A stretch of 28,417 bases of DNA from JBHOQX01 sp042408595 (lineage in GTDB: Bacteria; Chloroflexota; Chloroflexia; Chloroflexales; Roseiflexaceae). A model generated the notes under the pieces. It was not told the DNA's origin, did no database searches, and saw nothing but the letters and a program-made list of their open reading frames with translations. This document shows, piece by piece, positions 1-8,400 of the stretch. Location: positions 1 through 28,417 of the forward strand of contig JBHOQX010000118.1 of the NCBI GenBank assembly GCA_042408595.1, given 5' to 3'. Numbering within the stretch: the first letter of the stretch is position 1; each line of letters starts with the position of its first letter. The position numbers were made by a program, and so were the translations under genes.

Positions 1-91
1 GTATCGGCCAGATCACCGGCGAGGCGCTCAAGCAGATCACCGGGATCGACATTGTGCACCAGCAGCTCGCCTACCTGATGCGCGCCGGCGC
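1..91 (+). repeat. 91-bp exact direct repeat of 1376-1466
   Basis: Bases 1-91 match 1376-1466 without a mismatch; the first difference is at base 92 (g against c), after which the sequences diverge. The copy at 1376 is the native one, lying inside an intact phosphofructokinase frame. The copy at 1 begins at the window edge, so its real left limit cannot be seen. Confidence 0.95.
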
Positions 92-281
92 GCCCGCGCT
101 GGTGATCGACCTGCCCGGCCTGCCGCCCGGCGCGCTCGCGCTGGCCCTCAACGGCGACGAACTGATCGTGCGGATCGGCCCGTACCGCCGGCACGTGCTG
201 CTGCCGGAGGAGGTGCGCGGCGTCGCTGGCATCCGCGCGACACGCCAGGGCGATGCGCTGGTGGTCCGGCCAAAGGGGTAG
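1..281 (+). pseudogene. ArsA-like ATPase 3' end, chimeric with a PFK fragment
   Basis: An open frame enters from the left window edge and stops at 279-281. Its two halves have different origins. Bases 1-91 are identical to 1376-1466 inside the phosphofructokinase gene and are read in the same frame. From about base 92 the protein changes to a segment with GDELIVRIGPYRRHVLLP and a final DALVVRPKG, which resembles the C-terminal HSP20-like domain of ArsA-family anion-transporting ATPases. The true ArsA ATPase domain (P-loop) would lie upstream and is not visible. The joint may be an assembly misjoin at a repeat or a genuine recombination product. I am fairly confident about the ArsA-like tail and unsure whether the fused frame exists in the cell. 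Confidence 0.5.
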
Positions 282-439
282 GGGTCAGGGTTCAGCACAG
301 ACTGCCACGGCAACACCCTGGACCACGGTGCCGAGTTCCGGCGTATCGTATGCAGCGGGAGTCCGGAGGCGAGAGACGGGAGGCAGGTGCCGGGCCTCTC
401 TTCTCCCGGTCTCCCGGTCCCCCCTGCCCCGGCCTGCTC

Positions 440-468
440 TTGCACCAACCGCGCCTCGCTCGTATAAT
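440..468 (+). promoter_or_regulatory. Sigma-70-type promoter of the phosphofructokinase gene
   Basis: A -35 box TTGCAC (440-445) and a perfect -10 box TATAAT (463-468) are separated by 17 bp. Transcription would start near 475, giving a leader of about 70 nt before the ATG at 544. The upstream spacer 282-439 holds only low-complexity G/C-rich repeats, including an imperfect inverted repeat around 374-412, and no gene. Confidence 0.75.
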
Positions 469-543
469 CCAGAGCCGCCCACACCGCCGTGGTCTGCGCG
501 CCGACGCGAGCGATCCACCCCCCTACTGTGTCTGGAGGCAACG

Positions 544-1701
544 ATGCGTATTGGTATTCTCACCGGCGGCGGCGACGTTCCTGGCCTGAACCCGTGCATC
601 AAGGCCGTGGTCAACCGCGCCGAGGACGCAGGCATCGAGGTCATCGGCATCCGCCGCGGCTGGGGCGGCCTGCTCAACTACAACCCTGACGACCCGCATA
701 CGAACGAGGAATGGATCCAGCCGCTGACCAAGGCCAGCGTGCGCACCATCGATCGCTACGGTGGCACGCACCTGCACACCTCGCGCACCAACCCGGCCAA
801 GGTCAAACCCTCGGCGATGCCGGAGTTCCTGAAAGGCAAGTTCGAGCACACGGGCGAGAAGCAGCAGGCCGACTGCACCCCGCATGTCCTGCGCGTGCTG
901 GAGCACCTGCGGATCGACACCCTCATCCCGATCGGCGGCGACGATACCCTCTCCTACGCCGTGCGCATGCATCAGGAGGGGGTCCGCGTGATCGCCATCC
1001 CGAAGACCATGGACAACGATGTCTTCGGCACCGACTACTGCATCGGCTTCTCAACCGCCGTTACCCGCTCGGTGGAGTTCATCAACGCGCTGCGCACCCC
1101 CACCGGCTCGCACGAGCGTATCGCTGTGCTGGAGCTGTTCGGGCGCAATTCGGGTGAGACGGCGCTGATCTCGGCCTACCTGGCCGACGTGGACCGGGCG
1201 ATCATCTCCGAGGTGCCGTTCGATGTCGAGAAGCTGGCGCGCCTGCTGGTGGAGGACAAGCGCCGCAACCCCTCGAACTATGCCATGTGCGTGATCTCCG
1301 AGGGCGCCTCGATGATCGGCGGGCAGGTGGTCGAGTACGGCCAGGAGGACGCCTACGGCCACCGCAAGCTCGGCGGTATCGGCCAGATCACCGGCGAGGC
1401 GCTCAAGCAGATCACCGGGATCGACATTGTGCACCAGCAGCTCGCCTACCTGATGCGCGCCGGCGCCCCCGACTCGCTTGACCGCATGGTGGCGATCTCG
1501 TATGGCAACCTGGCGGTTGATCAGCTGCTGCAGGGCCATAGCGGGCGGATGGTCGCGCTACAGGCCGGCCAATACACCACAGTGCCGGTGGATACTTGCA
1601 CCCAGGGGGTCAAGCGCGTGGATGTCGAAGAGCTGTACGACGCCGACGCCTACCGGCCCAAGGTGCGGCATGTCCTCGGCAAGCCGATGTTTCTGTATTA
1701 G
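544..1701 (+). CDS. pfp: 6-phosphofructokinase, probably pyrophosphate-dependent
   Basis: Predicted to phosphorylate fructose 6-phosphate to fructose 1,6-bisphosphate in cytosolic glycolysis. The 385-residue protein starts MRIGILTGGGDVPGLN, has the group III signature RYGGTHLHTSRTNP (71-84), the catalytic loop PKTMDND (153-159), GGDD (131-134) and GRNSGE (200-205). In this family Asp as the fourth residue of GGDD together with Lys in PKTxDND is associated with PPi use, whereas ATP enzymes usually have GGDG and PGTIDND. The phosphoryl donor is therefore inferred to be PPi, making the step reversible; ATP use is not excluded. The start is set by GGAGG about 7 nt upstream. It has its own promoter at 440-468. 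Codons for residues 278-308 are duplicated at the left edge of the window. Confidence 0.92.
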   Translation: MRIGILTGGGDVPGLNPCIKAVVNRAEDAGIEVIGIRRGWGGLLNYNPDDPHTNEEWIQPLTKASVRTIDRYGGTHLHTSRTNPAKVKPSAMPEFLKGKFEHTGEKQQADCTPHVLRVLEHLRIDTLIPIGGDDTLSYAVRMHQEGVRVIAIPKTMDNDVFGTDYCIGFSTAVTRSVEFINALRTPTGSHERIAVLELFGRNSGETALISAYLADVDRAIISEVPFDVEKLARLLVEDKRRNPSNYAMCVISEGASMIGGQVVEYGQEDAYGHRKLGGIGQITGEALKQITGIDIVHQQLAYLMRAGAPDSLDRMVAISYGNLAVDQLLQGHSGRMVALQAGQYTTVPVDTCTQGVKRVDVEELYDADAYRPKVRHVLGKPMFLY

Positions 1702-2056
1702 GCGGAGAGCCCCAGACGGGCAGACGGGCAGGAGCCGGGAGCCAATCTGCAATCAGGAAACGGTCAGGCGATCAGGCGCGCGCCGGCCTCGGCGACCTGC
1801 CGGCCACACGCTGGCCGCGCAGGAGATACGGACCCTGCGCGGCGATCGCCAGCATGAGTCCGGCTTCGTCGCCAAGTGCGCCGACCGCGTCGGGCGCGCC
1901 GCCGGTCGGGGCAGCGTATCTGACGGCGCCGATGTCGTAGCGCTCGGTCTGGCGTTGGCGCTCGCCCGCTTCGATCGGCGGGCGCGGCCCGGTCGCCATG
2001 TCGCTGTGTCATGGTCTCATCGTGCGCCGCCCGGTGCTGTGAAAGGACTTACCGCG
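1702..2056. other. Spacer without a supported gene
   Basis: These 355 bases begin with imperfect tandem repeats (units like GACGGGCA and GGAGCCG near 1716-1742). A 75-residue minus-strand frame (1772-1999, starting MATGPRPPIEAGERQ) has a more protein-like composition than ordinary antisense frames, but it has no ribosome binding site and no recognisable domain. I leave it uncalled; it could be a remnant. Confidence 0.4.
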
Positions 2057-2677
2057 ATGCCCGGCCGGATCGCGCTGCGTGTCACGACGTCGCTCGCCGT
2101 GCTGCTGCTCTTGACGGGCCAACCGGAAGCTTACGGCCAGTGGCTGCCCGGCGTCAGGGTCTTTCTGCCGCTGGCACAGGCCGGCGAGTCGGCGGCGAGC
2201 GCGCCGGACCTGATCGTCGAGCGGATCAGCACGGCTGGCGGCACGGTGCAGGTGACCATCCGCAACATCGGGGCGGCGCCGGTGGCCGTGCCGTTCTGGG
2301 TCGACCTGTACATCGCGCCGCGCGCCGCGCCGACCGGCGTCAACCAGACCTGGCCGACCCTCGGGGCGCGTGGCATGGCCTGGGGCGTGGACGTGGCGCT
2401 GCCGGCGGGCGGCGCACTGACCTTTGCCCCAGGCGACCGTTTTTACCGCGCTGATTTCAGCAATCCGGGCGGGCCGATCGCCGCCGGGACGCAGCTCTAC
2501 GCGCAGGTCGATTCGGCCAACACCGCGACGAACTACGGCGCGGTGCGCGAGCGCCACGAGATCGGCGGCGGGCCGTACAACAATATCGCCGCGGCGACGG
2601 CCACGGCGAGCGCCTGGCGCGGGCCGGGCGGGACCGCCGCGGCCCCGGCCTGGGCGGGCCTGCCGGGGAGGCGCTAG
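2057..2677 (+). CDS. Small secreted CARDB-like protein
   Basis: The 206-residue protein starts with a basic N terminus and a hydrophobic stretch (VTTSLAVLLLLTG) that looks like a signal peptide, so it is probably exported. Residues about 54-185 resemble a CARDB-type cell-adhesion beta-sandwich: it opens with APDLIVERIS, followed by VQVTIRNIGAAPV and a WVDLYI strand, ending with SANTATNYGAVRE. Such domains occur in bacterial surface proteins and bind partners or matrix; no enzymatic residues are seen. The start ATG at 2057 is preceded by AAAGGA, about 9 nt away. The C terminus is Ala/Gly/Pro-rich with no membrane anchor or LPxTG motif. It stands alone between PFK and a glycosylase gene, and a terminator-like hairpin follows. 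The domain call is moderate; the exact role is unknown. Confidence 0.75.
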   Translation: MPGRIALRVTTSLAVLLLLTGQPEAYGQWLPGVRVFLPLAQAGESAASAPDLIVERISTAGGTVQVTIRNIGAAPVAVPFWVDLYIAPRAAPTGVNQTWPTLGARGMAWGVDVALPAGGALTFAPGDRFYRADFSNPGGPIAAGTQLYAQVDSANTATNYGAVRERHEIGGGPYNNIAAATATASAWRGPGGTAAAPAWAGLPGRR

Positions 2678-2699
2678 GTCTGAGAACCGAACCATCAGG

Positions 2700-2754
2700 T
2701 CACCAAGATAAATTCAGGACGACAAGTCTTGGTGTCTTGGTGATTTGATTCTTT
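2700..2754 (+). terminator. Hairpin followed by T-rich tract after the CARDB-like gene
   Basis: TCACCAAGA (2700-2708) can pair with TCTTGGTGA (2735-2743), and an alternative arm TCTTGGTG lies at 2727-2734. The stem is followed by TTTGATTCTTT. It sits 22 nt after the stop codon at 2677. The doubled CTTGGTGT unit suggests that it also belongs to the short repeats seen in other spacers. Confidence 0.45.
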
Positions 2755-2778
2755 GGGCGATATCCCCCAAACGCCCGA

Positions 2779-2806
2779 TTGCGGCGCACGCCTGTTCTGG
2801 TATGCT
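2779..2806 (+). promoter_or_regulatory. Candidate promoter of the YcaQ-like gene
   Basis: TTGCGG (2779-2784) and TATGCT (2801-2806) are 16 bp apart, and the -10 box carries an extended TGG just upstream. The gene starts at 2892, leaving a leader of about 80 nt that contains an imperfect G/C-rich inverted repeat. Confidence 0.5.
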
Positions 2807-2891
2807 ACGCGCGTAGGAGCGGAACGAGCTTGGAGATGCCGCACGACTCGCTCGCTCCCTGCTCCCTCGTTCGCTGTTCTCCCGAGACACG

Positions 2892-4106
2892 ATGCTCGAA
2901 CTTACACGGAATGATGCGGGCGCGCTGATACTGGCAGCCCAGGGATTATTGCATCCGCCCGCGCGCCCCGCGACCAGGGACGATGTGCTGGCGGCCATCC
3001 GCCGCATGCAAGTGCTGCAAATCGACACGATCCACGTCGTCGCGCGCAGCCCGTACCTGGTGCTCTGGAGCCGCCTGGGCGATTACCCACAGCAGTGGCT
3101 GGACGAGCTGCTGGCCGAGGGCGCGCTGTTCGAGTATTGGGCGCACGAAGCGTCCTTCCTGCCGATCGAAGACTACCCGCTCTACCGCCGCCTGATGCTC
3201 GACGGCCAGTCGCGGGTTTTCCGCTTTGTCCGCCGCTGGATGGAGGACAACCGGGCCGCGGTCGATGACATGCTGGCGCACATCCGCGCCAACGGCGCGG
3301 TGCGCTCGTCCGACTTCCAGCGGACGGACGGGCGTAAGAGCGCCTGGTGGCACTGGAAGGCGGAGAAGATGGCGCTGGAGATGCTCTACACGACCGGCGA
3401 CCTGATGATCGCCCGGCGCGAGCGCTTTCAGCGCGTCTACGATCTGCGCGAGCGGGTGCTGCCGGAGTGGGACGACGCGGACGCCCCGCCGCTCGCCGAG
3501 GTGCGCCGCGAACTTGTGCTCAAGGCCGTCCGCGCGCTTGGCGCGACGCCCGCCCGCTGGGTGGCGGACTACTTCCGCACGGCGAAACGCGAGACCGAGC
3601 CGCTGCCGGCGAAACTGGCGGACGAGGGACTACTGCTGCGGGCGCGCGTCGAGGGGTGGAGCGACGACTGGTACATTCACCCGGATAACGCCGCCCTGGC
3701 CGAGGCCGCGGCTGCTGGGCAACTCCAGCCGGCGCACACCACGCTGCTTTCACCGTTCGACCCGCTGGTGTGGGACCGGGCGCGGGCACTGGCGCTGTTC
3801 GGCTTCGATTACCGGATCGAATGCTACACCCCCGCGCCGAAGCGCCGCTACGGCTATTTCACGCTGCCGATCCTTTGGCGCGGGCAGCTTGTGGGCCGGC
3901 TCGACCCGAAGGCACACCGCAAGGAGGGCGTGTTCGAGATCAAGGCGCTGCATCTGGAGCCGGGCGTCCCGGCGGGCGAGGAGCTGGCTGGCGACCTGGC
4001 CGAGGCGCTGCGGGCCTGCGCCGCCTGGCACGGCACGCCCGAGGTCGTTATTGGCCTAAGCGACCCGCCAGCGTTTGCGGCGCTCGTTTCGGAGAGAGTG
4101 CCTTAA
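2892..4106 (+). CDS. YcaQ/AlkX-family DNA glycosylase (winged helix)
   Basis: The family (HTH_42; Escherichia coli YcaQ/AlkX, Streptomyces AlkZ) removes alkylated bases and unhooks interstrand crosslinks made by mustards or natural products. At 404 residues it matches the usual length of about 400. The active-site motif appears as QID (43-45, within MQVLQIDTIHVVARSPY); a Q-x-D motif is typical of the AlkX branch, while AlkZ has Q-x-Q. The conserved EYWAHEASFLP (81-91) and the late LLSPFDPLVWDR segment (about 286-297) are present. The C-terminal third carries the FDYRIECYTPAPKRRYGYF block seen in the family. The start at 2892 has only a weak GAGA upstream. It is monocistronic and convergent with the LodB-like gene. 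The substrate range cannot be predicted from sequence. Confidence 0.9.
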   Translation: MLELTRNDAGALILAAQGLLHPPARPATRDDVLAAIRRMQVLQIDTIHVVARSPYLVLWSRLGDYPQQWLDELLAEGALFEYWAHEASFLPIEDYPLYRRLMLDGQSRVFRFVRRWMEDNRAAVDDMLAHIRANGAVRSSDFQRTDGRKSAWWHWKAEKMALEMLYTTGDLMIARRERFQRVYDLRERVLPEWDDADAPPLAEVRRELVLKAVRALGATPARWVADYFRTAKRETEPLPAKLADEGLLLRARVEGWSDDWYIHPDNAALAEAAAAGQLQPAHTTLLSPFDPLVWDRARALALFGFDYRIECYTPAPKRRYGYFTLPILWRGQLVGRLDPKAHRKEGVFEIKALHLEPGVPAGEELAGDLAEALRACAAWHGTPEVVIGLSDPPAFAALVSERVP

Positions 4107-4187
4107 CCGCCACAACGTCAGGGACGGATCGGGCGCCCTACCATCCGGATGAGCGCGGCCCGCTATCCGTAGCAATCCGAACCGACA

Positions 4188-5297
4188 TCAGCGTCTTGGC
4201 GCTTCGTCAAGATGTCGCCGGCGCCGCCAGAAGGACTGCTCGGGCCAGCGCGTCTCGAGTGCGTAATGCGCGGCGCGCGTGCGCAGATACGCGGCAAACT
4301 CCTGGGCGTTGGCGGCAGCGTAGGCCGCCGGTGCGGTGCTGTCGCCGGCAAGCGCCGCGCTGACCGCGGCAGCCGCAGCCCGCGCCGAGCGCAATGCAAA
4401 GCAGATACCGTCCGATGAGAGCGGATCGAACGCCAACGCTGCATCGCCCACTGGCAGCCAATCGCCATTCGGTGCGTAGAGAAGTCGCTGACTGATCGCC
4501 GGCCAGACACGCGGCGGCCCCAGCGGGCGCGCAGCGGCAACCCGCCTGAAGGTGTGGCGCGCCGCGTGGAGTTGGGCGAACCAGCCCGCCGGCGTACTGC
4601 CGCCAACGCGCCGGCATAGGTCGCCGTCAGTCATAAAGACAGCGACCTGTTCACCATCCGGCAGCGGCGCGGAGTACCACCAGCCGTCCGCGGTCGCTTC
4701 AACCAAGGTGCTCGCGCCGTATAGGTCGCCTCCCGGGCCACGCCGCAGCCGCACCGCGGCGCCCACCAGGCGATCGTGCAGCTCACGCCGGGCGCCCAGG
4801 CGTCGCCCGATCGTGGCCGCACGCCCGGTCGCGTCCACCAAGAAGCGCGCGCGCAGCGTCGCTGTGCCGGCCGGCCCGCACAGGGCGACGCGCCAGCCGC
4901 ATCGGTCGCGGAGGAGATCCACCGGCTCCATCTCCAACAGCAGCCGCGCCCCGGCAGCGGCGGCGGTGCGCGCCAGGAGCGCGTCAAAGCGCCGTCGATC
5001 GAGATGCCAGCCGCTGCCGTACGGGCTTTGGATGAAGTCGCGCTCGGCCAGTTCTGGCCCGCCCCACGCGCTGCGCGTCTGGTACGACGGCTCGTGCCCC
5101 TGCGCCAGAAAGGCGTCCAGCATGCCAGCCTCGGCCAGGAGCGGGCGGGCGGCGGGCGGCAAGCTCTCACCGATGCGCGCCGTCTCATACGCAGCACGTT
5201 CCGCGACCGCGACCGCCAGGCCGGCGCTGGCGAGCCAACGGGCTGTAACTGTGCCTGCCGGCCCGCCGCCGATGATCAGGGCGTCGAGGATGGTCAT
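4188..5297 (-). CDS. LodB-like FAD-dependent oxidoreductase (CTQ maturation)
   Basis: A flavoprotein of the tryptophan-halogenase/geranylgeranyl-reductase fold. The FAD Rossmann motif GGGPAG lies at residues 10-15, ARIGESLPP follows near residue 42, the segment PYGSGWHLDRRRFDALL near residue 95, and the second FAD motif GDAALAFDPLSSDGI near residue 280. LodB proteins are flavoproteins of about 370 residues encoded beside LodA-type oxidases and needed to form the cysteine tryptophylquinone in the partner. This protein has 369 residues and lies 129 bp downstream of a LodA-like gene on the same strand, which fits. I chose the ATG at 5297 because it places the Rossmann strand at the N terminus and has GGTG upstream; an in-frame ATG at 5312 adds five residues. 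Being a halogenase is unlikely, because the usual WxWxIP motif is not seen. Confidence 0.8.
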   Translation of the reverse strand: MTILDALIIGGGPAGTVTARWLASAGLAVAVAERAAYETARIGESLPPAARPLLAEAGMLDAFLAQGHEPSYQTRSAWGGPELAERDFIQSPYGSGWHLDRRRFDALLARTAAAAGARLLLEMEPVDLLRDRCGWRVALCGPAGTATLRARFLVDATGRAATIGRRLGARRELHDRLVGAAVRLRRGPGGDLYGASTLVEATADGWWYSAPLPDGEQVAVFMTDGDLCRRVGGSTPAGWFAQLHAARHTFRRVAAARPLGPPRVWPAISQRLLYAPNGDWLPVGDAALAFDPLSSDGICFALRSARAAAAAVSAALAGDSTAPAAYAAANAQEFAAYLRTRAAHYALETRWPEQSFWRRRRHLDEAPRR

Positions 5298-5313
5298 GGT
5301 TGCACCGGGCATT

Positions 5314-5426
5314 GACGAAGGACGAAGGACGAAAGCCAGCTGTCGCAGGATCAGATTTGATATAACATGGTCCTCTTGGCGGGGAACCCCCGCCCCTACA
5401 GCTTGGCGGTGACAACTCAGAACGCA
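5314..5426 (-). repeat. lodA-lodB spacer with tandem GACGAAG units and a GC hairpin
   Basis: The spacer contains three imperfect GACGAAG units (about 5315-5330) directly before the lodB-like gene, and a perfect 7-bp hairpin, GGCGGGG/CCCCGCC with loop AAC, at 5378-5394. On the minus strand the hairpin reads TAGGGGCGGGGG followed by its complement, which resembles REP-like G/C palindromes that I recall from other Chloroflexota genomes. It may dampen read-through into lodB or protect the lodA mRNA 3' end. No run of T follows it. Confidence 0.5.
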
Positions 5427-8400
5427 TCACTCAGAACTTCCCAACAGGCGCCGCAGCAGCCCCGCCAACTCCTCGGATACCACCGGGCGCGACGATTCGG
5501 CGGGGCGGGCCGGTTCGGCGGGCGCGGGGTTGGCCGCGGCCTCGGCGGCAGCGTCCGCGTCCAGCGGCGAGCGGCTGGCGCAGTAGCGCTTCAGGCAGGC
5601 GCGGGCCGACTCCAGGTCGATCCCCAGTTCGCGGCAGCGCCGCTGCATCTCGTCCGTCAGCAGCCCACCCCCCAGCAGGCAGCTCAGTAGCCGGCACAGC
5701 CGCTCATCCCGCTCGTGCAGCCAGCGCACCAGATCGCTGTTCGGATCGCCGCTGGCGTCGCGGTCGCCCCCCTGCCAAACATTCGCTGTGAGCGTCTGCT
5801 CGCGCTGGAACGGCCAGCCGCGCTGGCTCGTCCCGACCGCCCGGACGCGAGCGCGATAGATGCCGGGCCGCGCCGCGGTGAACGCGCCGCGGTACTGCCC
5901 CGGCGCGCCCGGCGCGAGCGTCACCGTCCAGGCGCTCCCGTCCGGCCCGCTGACCTCGGCCCAGACCTGCGCCGGGCGGTCGAACGGCGCGCCGTACTCG
6001 CTCAGCGCCGCGTCGAGCGCGATCGTCGCGCCGGGCGAGAAGCCGGACGGGTGCGCCGCCGCCCGGAACGCGATGTCGGAGTAGCCATGCACCAGCAGAT
6101 TGTACGGCAGCGCGCGCCGCCCCTCGCCATGCGTGTAATCGCCCGCCGAGCCGCGCACCCCGATCGGCGGCTGGCCGACCTGGAGCAGCGCGTGCCATGT
6201 GCCGGTCTGGTCGGGCCGATCGGGGGAGATCGTGATCGGCAGGCCGACGCGGTAGTAGCTGACCCCCTGTGAGCGAACGAACTCGGCCTGTGGATCGAGC
6301 TGGGCGCGCGGCGGGTCGAGAATCTGGCCGGTCGGCGTCTCCAGCCGGAAGTCGATCAACTGCGGCGCGGGGGTCAGCAGAATCACATCCATCCCGCCAT
6401 CGGCGTCGGTGATCTGGAACGGGATGCGGTGCGTCGCGCCGGGCCACAGTTCGCCCTGCGGGTCGAGCACGACCTGGGCGTTGGTGATGCCGGCCAGGAT
6501 CTGGAGAAAGTACTTGGTCAGCAAGAAGCGGTTCTCGGTGGTGATCGCCCCGGTGATTAGCAGGTAGCCGCCGTGGTTGCCGGAGATCGTCTGGAGCGCG
6601 GCGGCGCTGATGTTCTGCGGCGTCCCCAGGCCGAGCGCGAAGGTCTGCTCGTTGATCTGGCCCGCCACATCGGCGATCATGCGCGGGCTGTTCTCCTTGC
6701 CGTCGGTCATCACGACCAGCGTCGTCGTGTCATAGCCGCTCGCCGCGTTGAGCGCCTGCCGCCCCTCGAAAATCCCGTCGCCGATCGAGGTGGCGCCGCC
6801 GGCGGTCAGCCCCGCGACCGCGCCCTTGACCGTCGTCCGCCCGCTGTCGAACGGGTCGGTCGCCGGGCCGAGCGCGGTGACGCCGGCCAGTTGCTGCGCG
6901 TCCTGGTTGTACTGGATGACCGCCGCGCCGTCCTGCTCCAGCATCACGTCCACGAAAATCCCGGCGGCTTCCTTCAGACTCTGGATTTTCGTCCCGCCGT
7001 CGCCGCGATCCTCGTTCATGCTGCCGGAGCGGTCGAGCACCAGCGCGACCGCCGCCTTCTTGCGGGCGACGGTATTAGCCCGCAGCGCGATGTCCCACGT
7101 CCGCCCGCTGGCGGCGTGCTTCACCCGCACGGTATCGGTGATCACCTCGCCGACCGCGCCGGTCTGGTACGTCAGCCAGAGACGGGCGGTGGCGACCCCC
7201 GGCGGGGTCGTCGGCCCGACGCTCACGGGCGCGGTCGTCAGCCGCTGGAGGCGCGGGTGGCTCGGCCCGCTGTCCCATTCCAGCGCGACCGCGCCGCCCG
7301 GCGAGCCGACCTCGAAGACCACGGCGAGCGCCTGCTTGCGCGCCATGCCGCCCGGCCCCTGCGGCACGTCGGCAAAGTTCAGGCTGGGCGTCAGCAGGTT
7401 GATGTACGTGCTGTCGCAGCGGTCGACCTCGACATACGCGCCGCCCTGCTCGACGACGAAGCCGAGCGTGTGCCACTCCGCGACCATATCGGCCGTGCTG
7501 CCGATACCGCGCGTCCAGTCGGCGTAGCTCGACGCGCCGTCCGGGATGACATTGTTTGGGCGCGGCACCGGCCACCAGAAGCTGCCGCAGGCGTAGAAGT
7601 CGCTCTGCCAGGGCACGGCCATGCGCGCCGTCACGTCGCCCGGCGCAACCGCGCCGTGGTTCAGGCGGAACGGCTCCTGGTAGATGCCGGGCGCGCTGAT
7701 CATGAACGCGCCGGCCTCGATGCCGGGGTAGAACGCCCCGCCGACGCAGTTCTCCAGCGCCGCCCGGTCGAGGCCGGCGGGGGTAATAGTCGCTGGCGGC
7801 GCGGGCGGGCCGGCCCAGTCGTTCGTGAAGTTGTTGCTGCTCCACTGCTGCATCACGCCGTATTGGGTCGCCGTCAGCCGGCCGTCGTTCAGCGGACCGG
7901 CGGAGAGCTCGGGCATGTTGCCGCCGCCGCCGCCAGGGGCCTTCAGTTTGTTGAAAATCGAGCTCCGGAGCGCATTGCTGGTGACCGGATGCGTCCATGT
8001 GTGGTGGCCCGACGCGCTCGCATTCGTTGCCAGAGCGGTGCGGGCGCGCTCGAGGATCGGGTAGATGTCCTGCGTGTACGACGGCGTCGCCGGGGCCGTC
8101 AGCCAGCCCTGCTGTACGGCGTAGTCGAAGAGCCGGTCATAGAGGGTGATGATGTTGTCGAGCGGCGGGGCGAACTTGGGCGGCGCGGTGATTACCCAGG
8201 CGCCGACGGCGGTGAACGTCCCGCCGCCGCCGTTCAGCGTCACCGTCGCCGTTACCGGCCCGTCGGCGATGTCGTCGTGCCAGCCGTCGTTGTCGGCGAA
8301 GCTGCTGAACCCGCTGTTGTTCGGCGTGCTGGATTTGCCGAAGCCGCCGAGGACGAGCAAATGCCCGTCGTCGTCGGTGCGGATCTCGCCGAGCGGCACC

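Noticed and set aside
236..262. 21-bp identity with about 15472-15492 (both encode ATRQGDA)
   Set aside because: Both lie in unrelated beta-strand regions with the same preferred codons; most likely chance under biased codon use.
1772..1999. 75-residue minus-strand frame in the spacer after PFK
   Set aside because: Composition is protein-like but there is no ribosome binding site or known domain; too weak to call.
4188..5297. Tryptophan halogenase as the function of the flavoprotein
   Set aside because: The WxWxIP motif of flavin halogenases is not seen, and the LodA-like neighbour makes a LodB role more likely.
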